Source: Streptococcus sp. 263_SSPC
GTDB lineage: Bacteria; Bacillota; Bacilli; Lactobacillales; Aerococcaceae
Reading direction: 5' to 3'
DNA length: 64,000 bases
NCBI RefSeq assembly: GCF_001071995.1
Contig: NZ_JVNU01000027.1
Coordinates: forward strand, 89,343 to 153,342
Made by a program: the position numbers and the translations under genes. This document shows, in pieces, positions 25,047 through 35,001 of the stretch. The notes below the pieces were generated by a model. It ran no database searches and was not told where the DNA came from. It saw only the letters and a list, made by a program, of their open reading frames with translations. Every line of letters begins with the position of its first letter. The stretch's first letter is position 1.

Positions 25047-25233
25047 ATGATTACGAAGGACCTTCGAGTTTCTATAATCGCAGTGGTGGGGAATCGTATC
25101 AAATGCGAATTAGTAGGAGTTAGGAATTTATTCCATACTCCTACTTTGAGGCTTTGAAGGTGAGAGACTTCAGGCTCGAACCGGTACCCCACTACAGCGA
25201 TTATTCAGAAACCGAAGGTTCCGAAGTAATCAT
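25047..25233 (-). repeat. Family A structured repeat, copy A3
   Basis: 187 nt, 66 bp beyond A2 and in the same orientation. The ends pair as ATGATTAC with GTAATCAT, ACCTTCG with CGAAGGT, GTTTCT with AGAAAC, AATAATCG with CGATTATA and GTGGGG with CCCCAC. The minus-strand core is GTACCGGTTCGAGCC, GAAGTCTCTCACC, AAGCCTCAA, a hairpin AGTAGGAGT/ACTCCTACT closing on GGAATAAATTCC, then ATTCGCAT. Confidence 0.8.
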
Positions 25234-25261
25234 TAATTATCTTTAATTATCTTTTAAGCAC

Positions 25262-25290
25262 AAAAAGAGTGCCTCATTTCTGAGGCACCC
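25262..25290 (-). terminator. Terminator of the phosphoketolase gene
   Basis: GTGCCTCAGAAATGAGGCAC is a perfect 8-bp stem followed by CTCTTTTTG on the minus strand, about 12 bp past the stop. Confidence 0.85.
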
Positions 25291-25301
25291 TGTTAGATGA
25301 A

Positions 25302-27671
25302 TTATTTATTCACGTTTTCCCATTGCCAGTTCACAACTTCAGGAATATCTTCCCCGTGTTCACGGATGTAGCTGTGGTGGAATTCCACAGTTTCGTCCAT
25401 TTTCGCAGCAAATTCGCTAGCTTTGTCGCCGTATACAGCAACTGCAGCGTCTTTAGCAACGTGGAAGCGGTCCATTTCAGATAATACACGCATATCGAAT
25501 GGAGTTGTGATATCTCCGTTTTCACGGTATCCGTGGATATGAACGTTATGGTTGTGACGATCGAAGAATAAGTCACGAATCATACCTTCATAACCGTGGA
25601 AGCAGAATACAACTGGTTTGTCAGTAGTAAATAGTTTGTCGAATTCTTCATCAGATAAACCACGAGGGTCCACTTTTGGAGAACGTAATTTCAAGATATC
25701 TACTACGTTAATGAAGCGAATCTTCAATTCTGGGAATTGTTTGTGCAAGATTGAAATACCTGCTAATGCTTCTAAGTTAGGTTCAGTACCTGCAGCAGCG
25801 ATAACTACGTCTGGTTCTTCTCCTTCTTTCACTGTTGAAGCCCAATCAATTACTTTGTAACCTTCACGTACTAATTGTTTAGCTTCTTCTACTGAGTAGA
25901 ATTGTGGACGTGGGTGTTTTGAAGAAACGATTAAGTTAATTTTATCTTCTGAACTTAAAGCTTCAGCCATAACAGCCATCAAGCTGTTTGTATCCGCTGG
26001 TAAGTATTCACGAACGAATTCAGGTTTTTTCTCAGCTAAGTGTGTTAATAAACCTGGATCTTGGTGAGTATATCCATTGTGGTCTTGTTGGAACACTGTT
26101 GATGTTGCAATCAAGTTTAATGATGGATAGTTTTTACGCCATGGAGCATGAGTTTTAGCTTTACGTAACCATTTGAAGTGTTGAGTGATCATTGAGTCAA
26201 CTACACGTAAGAATGATTCGTAAGAAGCGAAGAATCCGTGACGGCCTGTTAATACATACCCTTCTAAGAAACCTTCAGCTTGGTGTTCTGATAATTGTGA
26301 GTCGATAACACGACCAACTGGTGAAATCCATTCATCGTAGCTTTCGTCACGACGACCAACCCATTGACGGTTAGTTGCTTTAAAGACTTCGTTTAGACGG
26401 TTAGATTTAGTTTCGTCTGGTCCAAAGATACGGAAGTTATCTGGGTTTGCTTTTACTAAGTCAGCAGCAAATTTACCAAATTCGATCATATCTTGTTTTT
26501 GGATAGCACCTGGTTTAGATGTATCGATTGCATGTTTAGTCCAATCAGTAATTTCCATTGGTTTTACAACACCTGCGTTAGTGATTGGGTTCATGCTCAT
26601 ACGACGTGGGCCTTTTGGAGAAATTTCAGCAATTTCTTCTACTAATTTACCATTTTCATCGAATAATTCTTCTGGACGGTATGATTTCAACCAGTCAACT
26701 AAAGCATCGATGTGTTCCATAGCTTCTCCAGATACTGGGATTGGAACTTGGTGAGCACGGAATCCACCTTCGATTGGTTCATGGTTCCATTCTTTTGGAC
26801 CTGTCCAACCTTTAGGAGTACGTACTACTAATACTGGCCAATGTGGCATTGTAGCTGCATCAGCGCTCTTAGAACGAGCTTCTTTTTGAATCGCTTGGAT
26901 TTTTTCAATAGCTTCATCTAATTTAGCAGCCATTAATGGGTGAACTTCTTTAGGATCTGTTCCTTCTAGGAAGATTGGATCCCATCCTAAACCGTTGAAG
27001 TATTGAGTTAATTCTTCATCAGTACGACGAGCTAAAATAGTTGGGTTGTGGATTTTACCACCGTTTAAGTAAAGGATTGGTAATACTGCACCATCATTTA
27101 CTGGGTTGATGAATGTGTTTGAGAACCAACCAGCTGCTAAAGGACCAGTTTCTGCTTCTCCGTCACCGATAACTGCTGCTGCAATTACGTTAGGATTATC
27201 TAAAACAGCACCTGTAGCATGTGATAATGAGTAACCTAATTCTCCACCTTCGTGAATTGAACCAGGAGTTTCTGGAGCAGCGTGAGACGCAATTCCTCCA
27301 GGGAATGAGAAGATTTTACATAATTGTTTGAACCCTGCTTCATCTTGAGTGATTTGCGGGTATAACTCTGTGTAAGATCCATCTAAGTAAGAGTTAGAAA
27401 CCATTACTTGTCCACCGTGACCTGGTCCTTCAATGTAGAACATATCTAAGTCATATTTATTAATAGCACGGTTTAAGTGCGCATAAATAAAGTTTTGTCC
27501 TGCGATTGTTCCCCAGTGTCCGATTGGATGAAGTTTAACGTCTTCTTTTTGGATTGGACGACGTAAAAGTGGGTTATCTTTTAAGTACATTTGAGCTACT
27601 GAAATATAGTTCGCTGCACGCCACCAAGCATCCACTTTTGCTAAGTATTCTGGTGTATCAAATTGTGTCAT
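25302..27671 (-). CDS. xfp: Xylulose-5-phosphate/fructose-6-phosphate phosphoketolase
   Basis: Thiamine-diphosphate enzyme splitting xylulose-5-P (or fructose-6-P) with phosphate to acetyl phosphate and glyceraldehyde-3-P (or erythrose-4-P): the key step of heterolactic and bifid pathways. The 789 residues match family length. [18 protein letters not shown] and YIEGPGHGG lie in the N-terminal region, [13 protein letters not shown] is the ThDP-binding motif, and GYTHQDPG and the final KDxAxAVYG region are typical. I start at 27671 ([10 protein letters not shown]); a 20-codon upstream extension to 27731 lacks homologue support. Monocistronic. Together with tkt (35002) and pta it explains the fate of pentose phosphates. 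Confidence 0.97.
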   Translation of the reverse strand: MTQFDTPEYLAKVDAWWRAANYISVAQMYLKDNPLLRRPIQKEDVKLHPIGHWGTIAGQNFIYAHLNRAINKYDLDMFYIEGPGHGGQVMVSNSYLDGSYTELYPQITQDEAGFKQLCKIFSFPGGIASHAAPETPGSIHEGGELGYSLSHATGAVLDNPNVIAAAVIGDGEAETGPLAAGWFSNTFINPVNDGAVLPILYLNGGKIHNPTILARRTDEELTQYFNGLGWDPIFLEGTDPKEVHPLMAAKLDEAIEKIQAIQKEARSKSADAATMPHWPVLVVRTPKGWTGPKEWNHEPIEGGFRAHQVPIPVSGEAMEHIDALVDWLKSYRPEELFDENGKLVEEIAEISPKGPRRMSMNPITNAGVVKPMEITDWTKHAIDTSKPGAIQKQDMIEFGKFAADLVKANPDNFRIFGPDETKSNRLNEVFKATNRQWVGRRDESYDEWISPVGRVIDSQLSEHQAEGFLEGYVLTGRHGFFASYESFLRVVDSMITQHFKWLRKAKTHAPWRKNYPSLNLIATSTVFQQDHNGYTHQDPGLLTHLAEKKPEFVREYLPADTNSLMAVMAEALSSEDKINLIVSSKHPRPQFYSVEEAKQLVREGYKVIDWASTVKEGEEPDVVIAAAGTEPNLEALAGISILHKQFPELKIRFINVVDILKLRSPKVDPRGLSDEEFDKLFTTDKPVVFCFHGYEGMIRDLFFDRHNHNVHIHGYRENGDITTPFDMRVLSEMDRFHVAKDAAVAVYGDKASEFAAKMDETVEFHHSYIREHGEDIPEVVNWQWENVNK

Positions 27672-28006
27672 GTGTATTTGTCTTCCCTTCTTATTTTTGG
27701 CTTCTAAAGAAATTCGAAAATGGCGTTTCAAAAATCCTTCTTTTATTTACCGCAAAGTATTTACCATACCTAATTACGGGTGTCAAGAAGAATTACTAAA
27801 ACGGTCATCGTTTTGATGGTTTTCGATTACCTTTAGGAAATATTCCTGTTTTCAGACCGTATTTCTACTAATCCAAAACGTTCATAACCACATTTATTTG
27901 ACTATTTCAACTCGAATATTGATCATAACTCATCATCGAGTACTCTATTTTACCATTTTTTATGTTCATTCTGCAATAAAACGTTCATAAAAAGTCAGAT
28001 AGGATC
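27672..28006. other. Upstream region of xfp (no gene)
   Basis: An AT-rich 335-bp stretch that must carry the xfp promoter on the minus strand. Only a weak TTGAAA-N17-TTATGA pair was found, and no cre or other clear operator. No coding potential is seen. Confidence 0.4.
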
Positions 28007-28038
28007 AAAAAAACCGAGGTGAAATTCCTCGGTTTTTC
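28007..28038 (-). terminator. Terminator after msrB
   Basis: AAAAACCGAGG pairs with CCTCGGTTTTT around a 7-nt loop, symmetrical enough to work on both strands. It lies 27 bp past the msrB stop. Confidence 0.82.
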
Positions 28039-28064
28039 TATCTCAATAGGGCTCATTAAGATTT

Positions 28065-28499
28065 TTATTTAAAATATTGTAGAAATTCTCCGTATCCCTC
28101 TTCTTCCAACTTAGCAACTGGAATGAAGCGAAGAGATGCAGAATTGATGCAATAACGAAGGCCTCCTAGTTCTTTTGGACCATCTTCGAAGACGTGTCCT
28201 AAATGAGAATCGGCTTGACCACTTCTTACCTCTGTTCTCTTACGGTTTAGTTTGTAATCTTCTTTTTCCGTTAGTGTTGTATTTTCAATTGGTTTTGAAA
28301 ATGATGGCCAACCGCAACCAGCATCAAATTTATCTTTTGAGCTGAAAAGAGGCTCTCCGCTAACGATATCTACATAGATTCCATCTTCATAGAAATCATC
28401 ATATTCTCCTGAGAACGGTCTTTCTGTGGCTTCATTTTGAGTCACTTCGTATTGAATTTCTGTTAATCGTTTTTTTAATTCTTCTTTTGAAAATTCCAT
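28065..28499 (-). CDS. msrB: Peptide-methionine (R)-S-oxide reductase, cytoplasmic
   Basis: Reduces the R form of methionine sulfoxide in proteins with thioredoxin. The 144-residue MsrB carries [11 protein letters not shown] (Cys62), [18 protein letters not shown] and the catalytic [14 protein letters not shown] (Cys118). No zinc-binding CxxC pairs are present. No signal sequence, so this is the cytosolic counterpart of the membrane-anchored MsrAB at 53930. It starts 11 bp after mutL and may be the last gene of the mutSL transcript. Confidence 0.96.
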   Translation of the reverse strand: MEFSKEELKKRLTEIQYEVTQNEATERPFSGEYDDFYEDGIYVDIVSGEPLFSSKDKFDAGCGWPSFSKPIENTTLTEKEDYKLNRKRTEVRSGQADSHLGHVFEDGPKELGGLRYCINSASLRFIPVAKLEEEGYGEFLQYFK

Positions 28500-28510
28500 C
28501 GTGGTTTCTC

Positions 28511-30421
28511 CTATTCAAATTGTTGTCGTTTCGACTGATGTGGATCTTGAATTCTCTTGAAGAGATGTTCCAAGTCCTTATTCGTTAAATGAACGAGTAC
28601 GGGTCTTCCGTGCGGACAGTTATAAGGATTCTTACATTTAGCCAAATCCACTAACAACTGACGAGCTTCCCATTCACTTAAATGGTGGTTGGCTTTAATC
28701 GAACCTTTACAGCTCATCATGATGGCTGTAGCTTCTCTTAATTTAGCAACCGTAATCTTCTCGTCGGCTAAGATAAAGTCGATAATTTCTTCGATAATCG
28801 CCTTCTCCTGTCCTTTCTTAATCCACGCTGGATGCGATTGAATTTGGAATGTATTTTGCCCAAATGGCTCCATCTCTATTCCAAACTCCTCTACAAGAGG
28901 TAATCGCTCTTCCAACTTCACGCTGTCCTTCTTCGAGAACTCTAGCAAAATTGGCACCATCAATGGTTGACTGACTCTACCTACTTGGCCAATCTCCACT
29001 TTAAACCGCTCATACTTGATTCTCTCTTGCGCAGCGTGTTGGTCAATCATATACAAGCCTTTTTCGTTTTGCGCAAATAAGTAAGTCCCATGCATTTGTC
29101 CAAAATAATGTAATTCTGGGAATTCTTTTTCTAATGGTTGAGTGTCAATTTTCTCAGCCAACTTCAAGTAGTCTGCATGGTCATCGTGGCTATCCACGAG
29201 TTCTTCTTGCTCAACAGGTTCAACTGTCTGACTAGCTTTTAGAGGCGCATCATCGACCGGTAAAACTTCCACTTCTTCTCTTACGTTTTCAGTATAAGAA
29301 GGCGTTTCTACACGTGGCGACTCCACAATTGGTGTCTTCAATTGCCATTCCAAAGTTTGTTGGACTGGTTTTGGAGCCTCTACGCGATTTTCTTTCCGTT
29401 TGAAGGATAAGTCTTCAATCGATTCAGGAATGCGTTGTACGCCCTGTATTGCCTCTCTAATGGCCTTTTGAATCACCTGTGAGAGTTCTTGTTCCTTACT
29501 GATTCGAACTTCTTGTTTCGTTGGATGCACGTTCACATCGACAAGTTGCACGTCCATTTCAATCGAAATAATCGTAATCGGGAATCGTCCCACCATTAAG
29601 GTTGAGCCGTATCCGAGTGTAATGGCCTTTGCGATTGCCATATTGCGGATTGGTCGTCCATTAATGAAAATCGATAAGTAATTGCGGTTCGAACGTGTGA
29701 GTTCTGGAAGCGACGTATATCCAGAAACTTTGAAATCTTCGTCTTCTCCATGGAACGGCAACATTTTACGAGCGTTCACTGGTCCAATATTTCCAGCGAC
29801 TGCCTGCAGCAAATCACCTTTCCCAGAAGTTTGCAATAACAGATTGCCGTCATTTTTTAAAACAAAGGCAATTTCTGGGTGACTAAGAGACGCTTTACTC
29901 ACGACATCGGTAATATGCGCTAATTCCGTCTGCAGTGTACGGACGAATTTCAACCGCGCTGGTGTGTTATAAAACAAATCTTCAACAAGGAAAGTCGTTC
30001 CTTTTAACGGTGGTACGGTCTTCTCTTCTTTAATCTCACCAGACTCAATCTTCAACTCCACGCCGCTGTCTTCTCCGGTAGAAGTCGTCAGTGTCACTTT
30101 CGATACGGCTGTAATACTCGCTAAGGCTTCACCACGGAACCCGAGTGTACGGATTCTAAAGAGTTGTTCTGGCGAATAGAGTTTACTCGTTGTATGACGT
30201 TTAATCGACATACGAGCGTCTTCTTTCGTCATCCCAATTCCGTTATCTTGAATGCGAATTTTGCGAAGGCCACTCTCCTCGATTTCAATCTCGATACGAG
30301 TACTTCCAGCGTCAATCGCGTTTTCGAGTAATTCCTTTACCACAGAAGAAGGGCGTTCGATCACTTCCCCTGCTGCAATTTGGTTTGTCAGTAATGTACT
30401 TAATTCTTTAATTGTTCCCAT
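28511..30421 (-). CDS. mutL: DNA mismatch repair protein MutL
   Basis: Links MutS mismatch recognition to strand incision. The 636 residues contain the GHKL ATPase motifs [18 protein letters not shown] and [12 protein letters not shown] in the first 100 residues, a variable acidic linker (about 345-430) and the dimerisation domain. The metal-dependent endonuclease motif is present as [12 protein letters not shown], with [10 protein letters not shown] and CPHGRPV. This is therefore an incising MutL, as expected where MutH is absent. The start is 4 bp after the mutS stop. Confidence 0.97.
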   Translation of the reverse strand: MGTIKELSTLLTNQIAAGEVIERPSSVVKELLENAIDAGSTRIEIEIEESGLRKIRIQDNGIGMTKEDARMSIKRHTTSKLYSPEQLFRIRTLGFRGEALASITAVSKVTLTTSTGEDSGVELKIESGEIKEEKTVPPLKGTTFLVEDLFYNTPARLKFVRTLQTELAHITDVVSKASLSHPEIAFVLKNDGNLLLQTSGKGDLLQAVAGNIGPVNARKMLPFHGEDEDFKVSGYTSLPELTRSNRNYLSIFINGRPIRNMAIAKAITLGYGSTLMVGRFPITIISIEMDVQLVDVNVHPTKQEVRISKEQELSQVIQKAIREAIQGVQRIPESIEDLSFKRKENRVEAPKPVQQTLEWQLKTPIVESPRVETPSYTENVREEVEVLPVDDAPLKASQTVEPVEQEELVDSHDDHADYLKLAEKIDTQPLEKEFPELHYFGQMHGTYLFAQNEKGLYMIDQHAAQERIKYERFKVEIGQVGRVSQPLMVPILLEFSKKDSVKLEERLPLVEEFGIEMEPFGQNTFQIQSHPAWIKKGQEKAIIEEIIDFILADEKITVAKLREATAIMMSCKGSIKANHHLSEWEARQLLVDLAKCKNPYNCPHGRPVLVHLTNKDLEHLFKRIQDPHQSKRQQFE

Positions 30422-30424
30422 ACA

Positions 30425-32980
30425 CTACTCACCCTTTTCCATTTGTTGCCATTTATACAGGATGTTCATGGCATCCATTGGCGTCATACTCATTAAGTTT
30501 AAGCCTTTAAGCTCGTGAACCCATTCAGGTACGCTTTCTGTTTCTTCTTCAAAGAGCGATACTTGTTCCACGTAGGTACTATTGTCACTTGCAGCCCCTT
30601 TAGCTTCTAAATGATTTAAAATCGTGCTGGCATTTTTTAACAGCTCTGTTGGAAGTCCAGCCAGTTTTGCCACATGAATTCCGTAACTCTTATCAGCAGG
30701 ACCCTCTAATACTTTATGCAAGAAGACCACTTCACCATTTTCTTCAACGGCTCCCACATGCACATTGCGTAAATCTTCATATTTCTCGCTAAGTCGTGTT
30801 AACTCGTGATAGTGCGTTGAGAATAATACTTTTGCTGTTAAATTCTCGTGAATATACGTGATGATGGCTTCAGCAAGCGCCATTCCATCATACGTAGCCG
30901 TTCCTCGTCCGATTTCATCAAACAATAGCAAGCTTGTTTCGTCTGCGTTTCGAAGCGCGTGGTTTGTCTCCATCATCTCTACCATGAACGTACTTTGACC
31001 CGAGATTAAATCATCGGCTGCCCCAATACGCGTAAAGATTTTCGTGAATACTGGAATCGTTGCACTCTTAGCAGGTACAAAGCATCCGATTTGCGCCAAA
31101 ATCACGCAGAGCGCCAATTGTCTCATGTAAGTTGATTTACCAGACATATTCGGCCCAGTAATGAGAAGAATATGCTCGTCTGGACTCATTGAAATGCTGT
31201 TTGGAACATACGTTGATTGTCCCATGACCTTTTCAACAACAGGATGACGGCCATCCTCAATCCAGAGTCTACGGTTCTTCATCGAAATCGTAGGTTTCAC
31301 TAAGTGATAACGTTCGCTCACTACACTGAAAGCTTGTAAGACGTCGATCGTTGCGACAGTTTTTGCTAATTGTTGCAACTGTGCGGTGTAATGTTTCACC
31401 TGTTCACGCACTTCTACGAATAATTGGTATTCGAGGGCGCTTGATTTTTCTTCCGCTTCTAAAATCAGCGTTTCTTTTTCTTTTAATTCCGGCGTAATAA
31501 AACGTTCCGCATTCGCCAGCGTTTGTTTACGCTCATAGCGGCTACTATCGAGTTTTGAAAGATTCGATTTTGTCACTTCGATATAGTACCCAAACACCTT
31601 GTTAAAACTAATCTTCAATGAACTGATTCCCGTTTGCTCACGTTCTTGTTGTTGGAGCGCGGCAATCCATTCTTTTCCGTGTTTCATCGTATCGCGGTAC
31701 GTATCCAGCGTCGCGTTATATCCCGAACGAATAATATTTCCATCCGAAATCGTGAGCGGCGCATCCTCGTCGATGGCACGGTCGATTAAATCATATAACT
31801 CCGGAATATCGAATAAGTTTTCTCCAAGAGCACTCCATTCTTTGGAATCCAAGCTATCGACAATCGATTTAAAGATTGGCACTTGTCCAAGTGTTTGTTT
31901 TAATTGCAAGAGGTCACGCGCATTGGCGGTTCCAAAGGACACTTTCCCAACAATACGTTCTAAGTCATACACACGTTTCAATGTTTCGATAAAGTCTGTA
32001 CGTTCAAAGTAATGTTGGTTCAATGTTTCCACTAACGCATGTCGTTTTTGAATGGCCCCTTCTAGTACAAGTGGTTTTTCAAGCCACTGTTTAAGGAGTC
32101 GTCCACCCATCGCCGTTTGCGTCTCGTCTAAGAACCAGAACAGCGATCCATGTTTTTGATTGGCACGAATGGTTGTCGTTAATTCTAAGTTACGTTTTGT
32201 CTCATAATTCATTGAGAGATAAAACTCACTTTGATACGCTTGCGCCTTTTGTAAGTGCGAGAAACTTCTCTTTTGTGTCAGTTTCAAATAACTCAAAAGA
32301 TTTTGCACGCATCGGATAGAAGCCTCATCTTCTAGTTCTGAGACTAAGTCTGTACAGTCTTCGGCATTAATTTCATCTTTTTCGATTGTTGAAATTAAGA
32401 TTTGCATGTTTGTAAAGAGATGACGAAGCTCTTCTGTCACATCGCTATCGACAAGAACGACTTCACGACACATCAAGCTTGAGCATTCACTGCGCACTTC
32501 TTCCAAGTTTTCGAGTTGTGTCACTTTCAATTCCCCTGTTGACACATCCACATACGAGAGTGCAAATCGTTTCCCAACAAGCGGTAAAATCGACACTAAA
32601 TAATGGTTTTGATTTTGCGCTTGGTATTCTGTATACGTCCCTGGCGTCAAGACTTGAACAACATCTCGCTTCACCATTCCCTTTGTTAGCTTTGGATCCT
32701 CCAACTGCTCACAGATGGCTACTTTCTTTCCAAGTTCAATCAGCGTTTTAATATATTCTTTTGCGGCATGATGAGGAACCCCACACATTGGAATTGGGTC
32801 CTCTGCATTTTTATTTCGACTGGTTAGTGTAATTTCGAGAAGTCGTGCTGCTTCAATCGCATCATCATAAAACAATTCATAGAAATCACCTAGTCGATAA
32901 AACAATAAGCAATCAGGATACTTTTCTTTAATCGAAAAATACTGCTGCATCATCGGTGTGTGTTTCGTTTTTTGTGGCAT
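30425..32980 (-). CDS. mutS: DNA mismatch repair protein MutS
   Basis: Recognises mismatches and small loops. The 851 residues begin with the mismatch-binding domain containing RLGDFYELFYDDA (the F-x-E wedge). The C-terminal ATPase has Walker A TGPNMSGKSTYMRQ and DEIGRGTATYDGMALA. A C-terminal tail of about 50 residues follows the conserved ATPase, as in other Firmicutes. First gene of the mutS-mutL(-msrB) unit, 23 bp after ymdB. Confidence 0.97.
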   Translation of the reverse strand: MPQKTKHTPMMQQYFSIKEKYPDCLLFYRLGDFYELFYDDAIEAARLLEITLTSRNKNAEDPIPMCGVPHHAAKEYIKTLIELGKKVAICEQLEDPKLTKGMVKRDVVQVLTPGTYTEYQAQNQNHYLVSILPLVGKRFALSYVDVSTGELKVTQLENLEEVRSECSSLMCREVVLVDSDVTEELRHLFTNMQILISTIEKDEINAEDCTDLVSELEDEASIRCVQNLLSYLKLTQKRSFSHLQKAQAYQSEFYLSMNYETKRNLELTTTIRANQKHGSLFWFLDETQTAMGGRLLKQWLEKPLVLEGAIQKRHALVETLNQHYFERTDFIETLKRVYDLERIVGKVSFGTANARDLLQLKQTLGQVPIFKSIVDSLDSKEWSALGENLFDIPELYDLIDRAIDEDAPLTISDGNIIRSGYNATLDTYRDTMKHGKEWIAALQQQEREQTGISSLKISFNKVFGYYIEVTKSNLSKLDSSRYERKQTLANAERFITPELKEKETLILEAEEKSSALEYQLFVEVREQVKHYTAQLQQLAKTVATIDVLQAFSVVSERYHLVKPTISMKNRRLWIEDGRHPVVEKVMGQSTYVPNSISMSPDEHILLITGPNMSGKSTYMRQLALCVILAQIGCFVPAKSATIPVFTKIFTRIGAADDLISGQSTFMVEMMETNHALRNADETSLLLFDEIGRGTATYDGMALAEAIITYIHENLTAKVLFSTHYHELTRLSEKYEDLRNVHVGAVEENGEVVFLHKVLEGPADKSYGIHVAKLAGLPTELLKNASTILNHLEAKGAASDNSTYVEQVSLFEEETESVPEWVHELKGLNLMSMTPMDAMNILYKWQQMEKGE

Positions 32981-33003
32981 TTCTGACTCTCTTTCTAATC
33001 TTT

Positions 33004-33801
33004 TTATTCAAAAAATGGTGCATCTGGAGTGATGCGAATCGGTTGAATCGATTTCGCCTTCCCCGTTTTATCATCAATATCAATCAAACAAGCACTGAGC
33101 TGGCCTTCATCGTCTTCAGCCACTTCAAATCGTGCCGGTAATTGATTGAGGAACTTCGTAATAATAATGTCGCGGTCCATTCCGAGAATTCCGTTATACG
33201 GACCTGTCATTCCCACATCACAAAGGAAGGCTGTCCCTTGCGGAAGGACGCGGGCGTCGTTTGTTGGGACATGCGTATGTGTTCCAACGACGGCAGATAC
33301 TTTCCCGTCCAAGTACCAAGACAATGCTTGTTTCTCACTGGTTACTTCGGCGTGGAAATCGATAAAGATAATCGGTGTTCTCTTTCTAGCTTCTTCAACC
33401 ACCTCTGTAATTTTTGCAAAAGGATCGTCCAATGTATTCATAAAGACGCGGCCTTGCAAGTTAATCACAGCCACCTCTTTATCGTTACATTTTACATAAA
33501 CGATTCCTTTTCCTGGAACGCCTGCTGGATAGTTCAGCGGGCGTACCATTTTTGTGGCATCTTCAATGAAATCAAAAATCGCTTTGTTATCAAAGGCATG
33601 ATTCCCAAGCGTTACAACGTCTGCACCAGCCTGCAATAACTCCTTATAAATCTTCTCCGTAATTCCTTTTCCATGAGCTGCATTTTCCCCATTAATCACG
33701 GTGATTTGTGGTTTATATTTTTTCTTTAATTTTGGGACGTATTGTGCGACCATCTCTCTTCCAAGAGAACCGACAACATCGCCAACAAATAATAATTTCA
33801 T
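33004..33801 (-). CDS. ymdB: YmdB-family metallophosphoesterase (2',3'-cyclic nucleotide phosphodiesterase)
   Basis: A 265-residue binuclear metal phosphoesterase. All metal motifs are visible: GDVVGSLGRE (Asp8), NGENAAHGKG, TLGNHAFDNK, IDFHAEVTSEKQA and VGTHTHVPTNDAR. The B. subtilis homologue cleaves 2',3'-cAMP and affects biofilm and motility gene choice. It precedes mutS; in Bacillus ymdB neighbours rny and spoVS instead, so the linkage to mutSL is a lineage feature. Confidence 0.93.
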   Translation of the reverse strand: MKLLFVGDVVGSLGREMVAQYVPKLKKKYKPQITVINGENAAHGKGITEKIYKELLQAGADVVTLGNHAFDNKAIFDFIEDATKMVRPLNYPAGVPGKGIVYVKCNDKEVAVINLQGRVFMNTLDDPFAKITEVVEEARKRTPIIFIDFHAEVTSEKQALSWYLDGKVSAVVGTHTHVPTNDARVLPQGTAFLCDVGMTGPYNGILGMDRDIIITKFLNQLPARFEVAEDDEGQLSACLIDIDDKTGKAKSIQPIRITPDAPFFE

Positions 33802-33892
33802 AAGAGTGCCTCTTTCTAAATCAATGTAGCTCTATTTTACCATAAAATAAGGCTAGAAAATACCTAGATACAATTCTATACTAGGCAGCTTC

Positions 33893-33912
33893 AATTAACA
33901 TATATGTTAATT
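33893..33912. promoter_or_regulatory. Perfect 20-bp palindrome between azlD and ymdB
   Basis: AATTAACATATATGTTAATT reads the same on both strands, and lies directly after the azlD stop and 92 bp before ymdB. Its core resembles GTAACATATATGCTAC at 17762-17777. It has an operator-like size, but no T tract for termination. The regulator is unknown. Confidence 0.4.
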
Positions 33913-34236
33913 TCACATCACTTGTAATAACACCATGTAAATCACTGTTGGAACAAAGATACTTAGCAGCGTATTCTCCTTCCACCATTGCAACAAGACG
34001 ACAATCGCGACGGCAATAAGTTCAGGAATTCCAAATGGTGCGTTTATAAACGAAATATCCTTCAAGCAATAAACGACTAGAATCGTAATAATGGCTTGTG
34101 GTAGGACCGCCGAAATAAACTGCATGCGGTTCGATAAGTTCGTTTGATTACGGAGTACTAGAAATGGGAATAAACGGATTGCAAAAGTCACAACTCCACT
34201 AGTAATAAGAGCAAGTAAAATATACGTATTACTCAT
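33913..34236 (-). CDS. azlD: Branched-chain amino acid exporter small subunit AzlD
   Basis: A 107-residue membrane protein with about four hydrophobic helices, of the AzlD/YgaH family. The early FAIRLFPFLVLRNQ and mid VLPQAIITILVVYCL are family features. It works with AzlC to export branched-chain amino acids or analogues such as 4-azaleucine. Its start overlaps the end of azlC by 8 bp. Confidence 0.88.
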   Translation of the reverse strand: MSNTYILLALITSGVVTFAIRLFPFLVLRNQTNLSNRMQFISAVLPQAIITILVVYCLKDISFINAPFGIPELIAVAIVVLLQWWKENTLLSIFVPTVIYMVLLQVM

Positions 34237-34928
34237 TTTCTTCCTCCTTCATTTGTAGTTTCTCACGTTCGAAAATGGCAATTAAGCCAATCATTGTTGT
34301 GGCTAACGCGCACACAAGGAAATATTGTTTTCCAACAAGAATTAACCAGAAAATGGCACTAATTCCCCCGATAACAAACGGGAAATAACGGTCCGCCTTC
34401 TTCAATTGGTTTACGAGAATCACGACAAAGAGCGCGGTCATAGAAAAATCGATTCCCTTTGTTGAAAACGGAAGGAATTCGCCGATGACAACCCCAATAA
34501 TCGTTCCAAGAATCCAATAACAATGGTTCAACAGTCCGACATAAACCATCACTTGTTCACTATCTTCTCTCTTCGTTTGCTTCATCCCTACTAATAGCGA
34601 GAAGGTTTCATCTGATAAGGCGAAGATTAAATAAAATGCCTTCCACCCTAGTTTTTTTAAATTCATCAATAAAGCTAACGCCGTAAAATAGCATTCTGGC
34701 ATTAATAAACAAGGTCATTACTGCAATCATCCAAAAGCTCATCCCTGCGCTCATAAATGAGACAAGGGCGAATTGCATGGATCCAGCATATACAAATACA
34801 CTTGAAAAAATAGAAGCCCAAGCAGGAAATCCTTCTTGTGACATCAAGAGTGCAAATGCAATTCCTAAAAAGATATACCCGAAACAGATGGGTAAACTAA
34901 TCTTAAATGCTTGTTTCAATTCGTTCAT
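34229..34928 (-). pseudogene. azlC: azlC with a one-base insertion in an A7 tract (frameshifted)
   Basis: Large AzlC/YgaZ-family subunit of the branched-chain amino acid exporter. The N-terminal half (start 34928, MNELKQAFKISLPICFGYIF) runs in frame to VSFIDEFKK and then becomes nonsense. The C-terminal half (KKLGWKAFYLIFALSDETFS to the end) is in another frame. The break is at AAAAAAA near 34651-34657: with six A the two halves join into one normal protein of about 230 residues. This may be a true mutation, a phase-variable tract, slippage-corrected expression or a sequencing error. The membrane helices and the overlap with azlD are otherwise intact. Confidence 0.85.
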
Positions 34929-34941
34929 ACATTCTCCTAAA

Positions 34942-34984
34942 AACAAAAAAAGATTGAAAGTCTGATATACCAGACCTTCAATCT
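34942..34984 (-). terminator. Terminator of the transketolase gene
   Basis: GATTGAAGGTCTG pairs with CAGACTTTCAATC (one mismatch) and is followed by a T7 tract on the minus strand, 18 bp past the tkt stop. Confidence 0.85.
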
Positions 34985-35001
34985 CTTATTTTAACTTATT
35001 T

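Noticed and set aside
24791..25233. Family A copies as tRNA-like or T-box elements because of GGTTCGA and GGTACC
   Set aside because: GTACCGGTTCGAGCC looks like fragments of a T-arm or T-box, but no acceptor/anticodon arms, no TGGNACCGCG motif and no downstream synthetase or amino acid gene are present.
33142..33639. 165-codon open frame on the plus strand
   Set aside because: Antisense to ymdB, which has every catalytic motif of its family.
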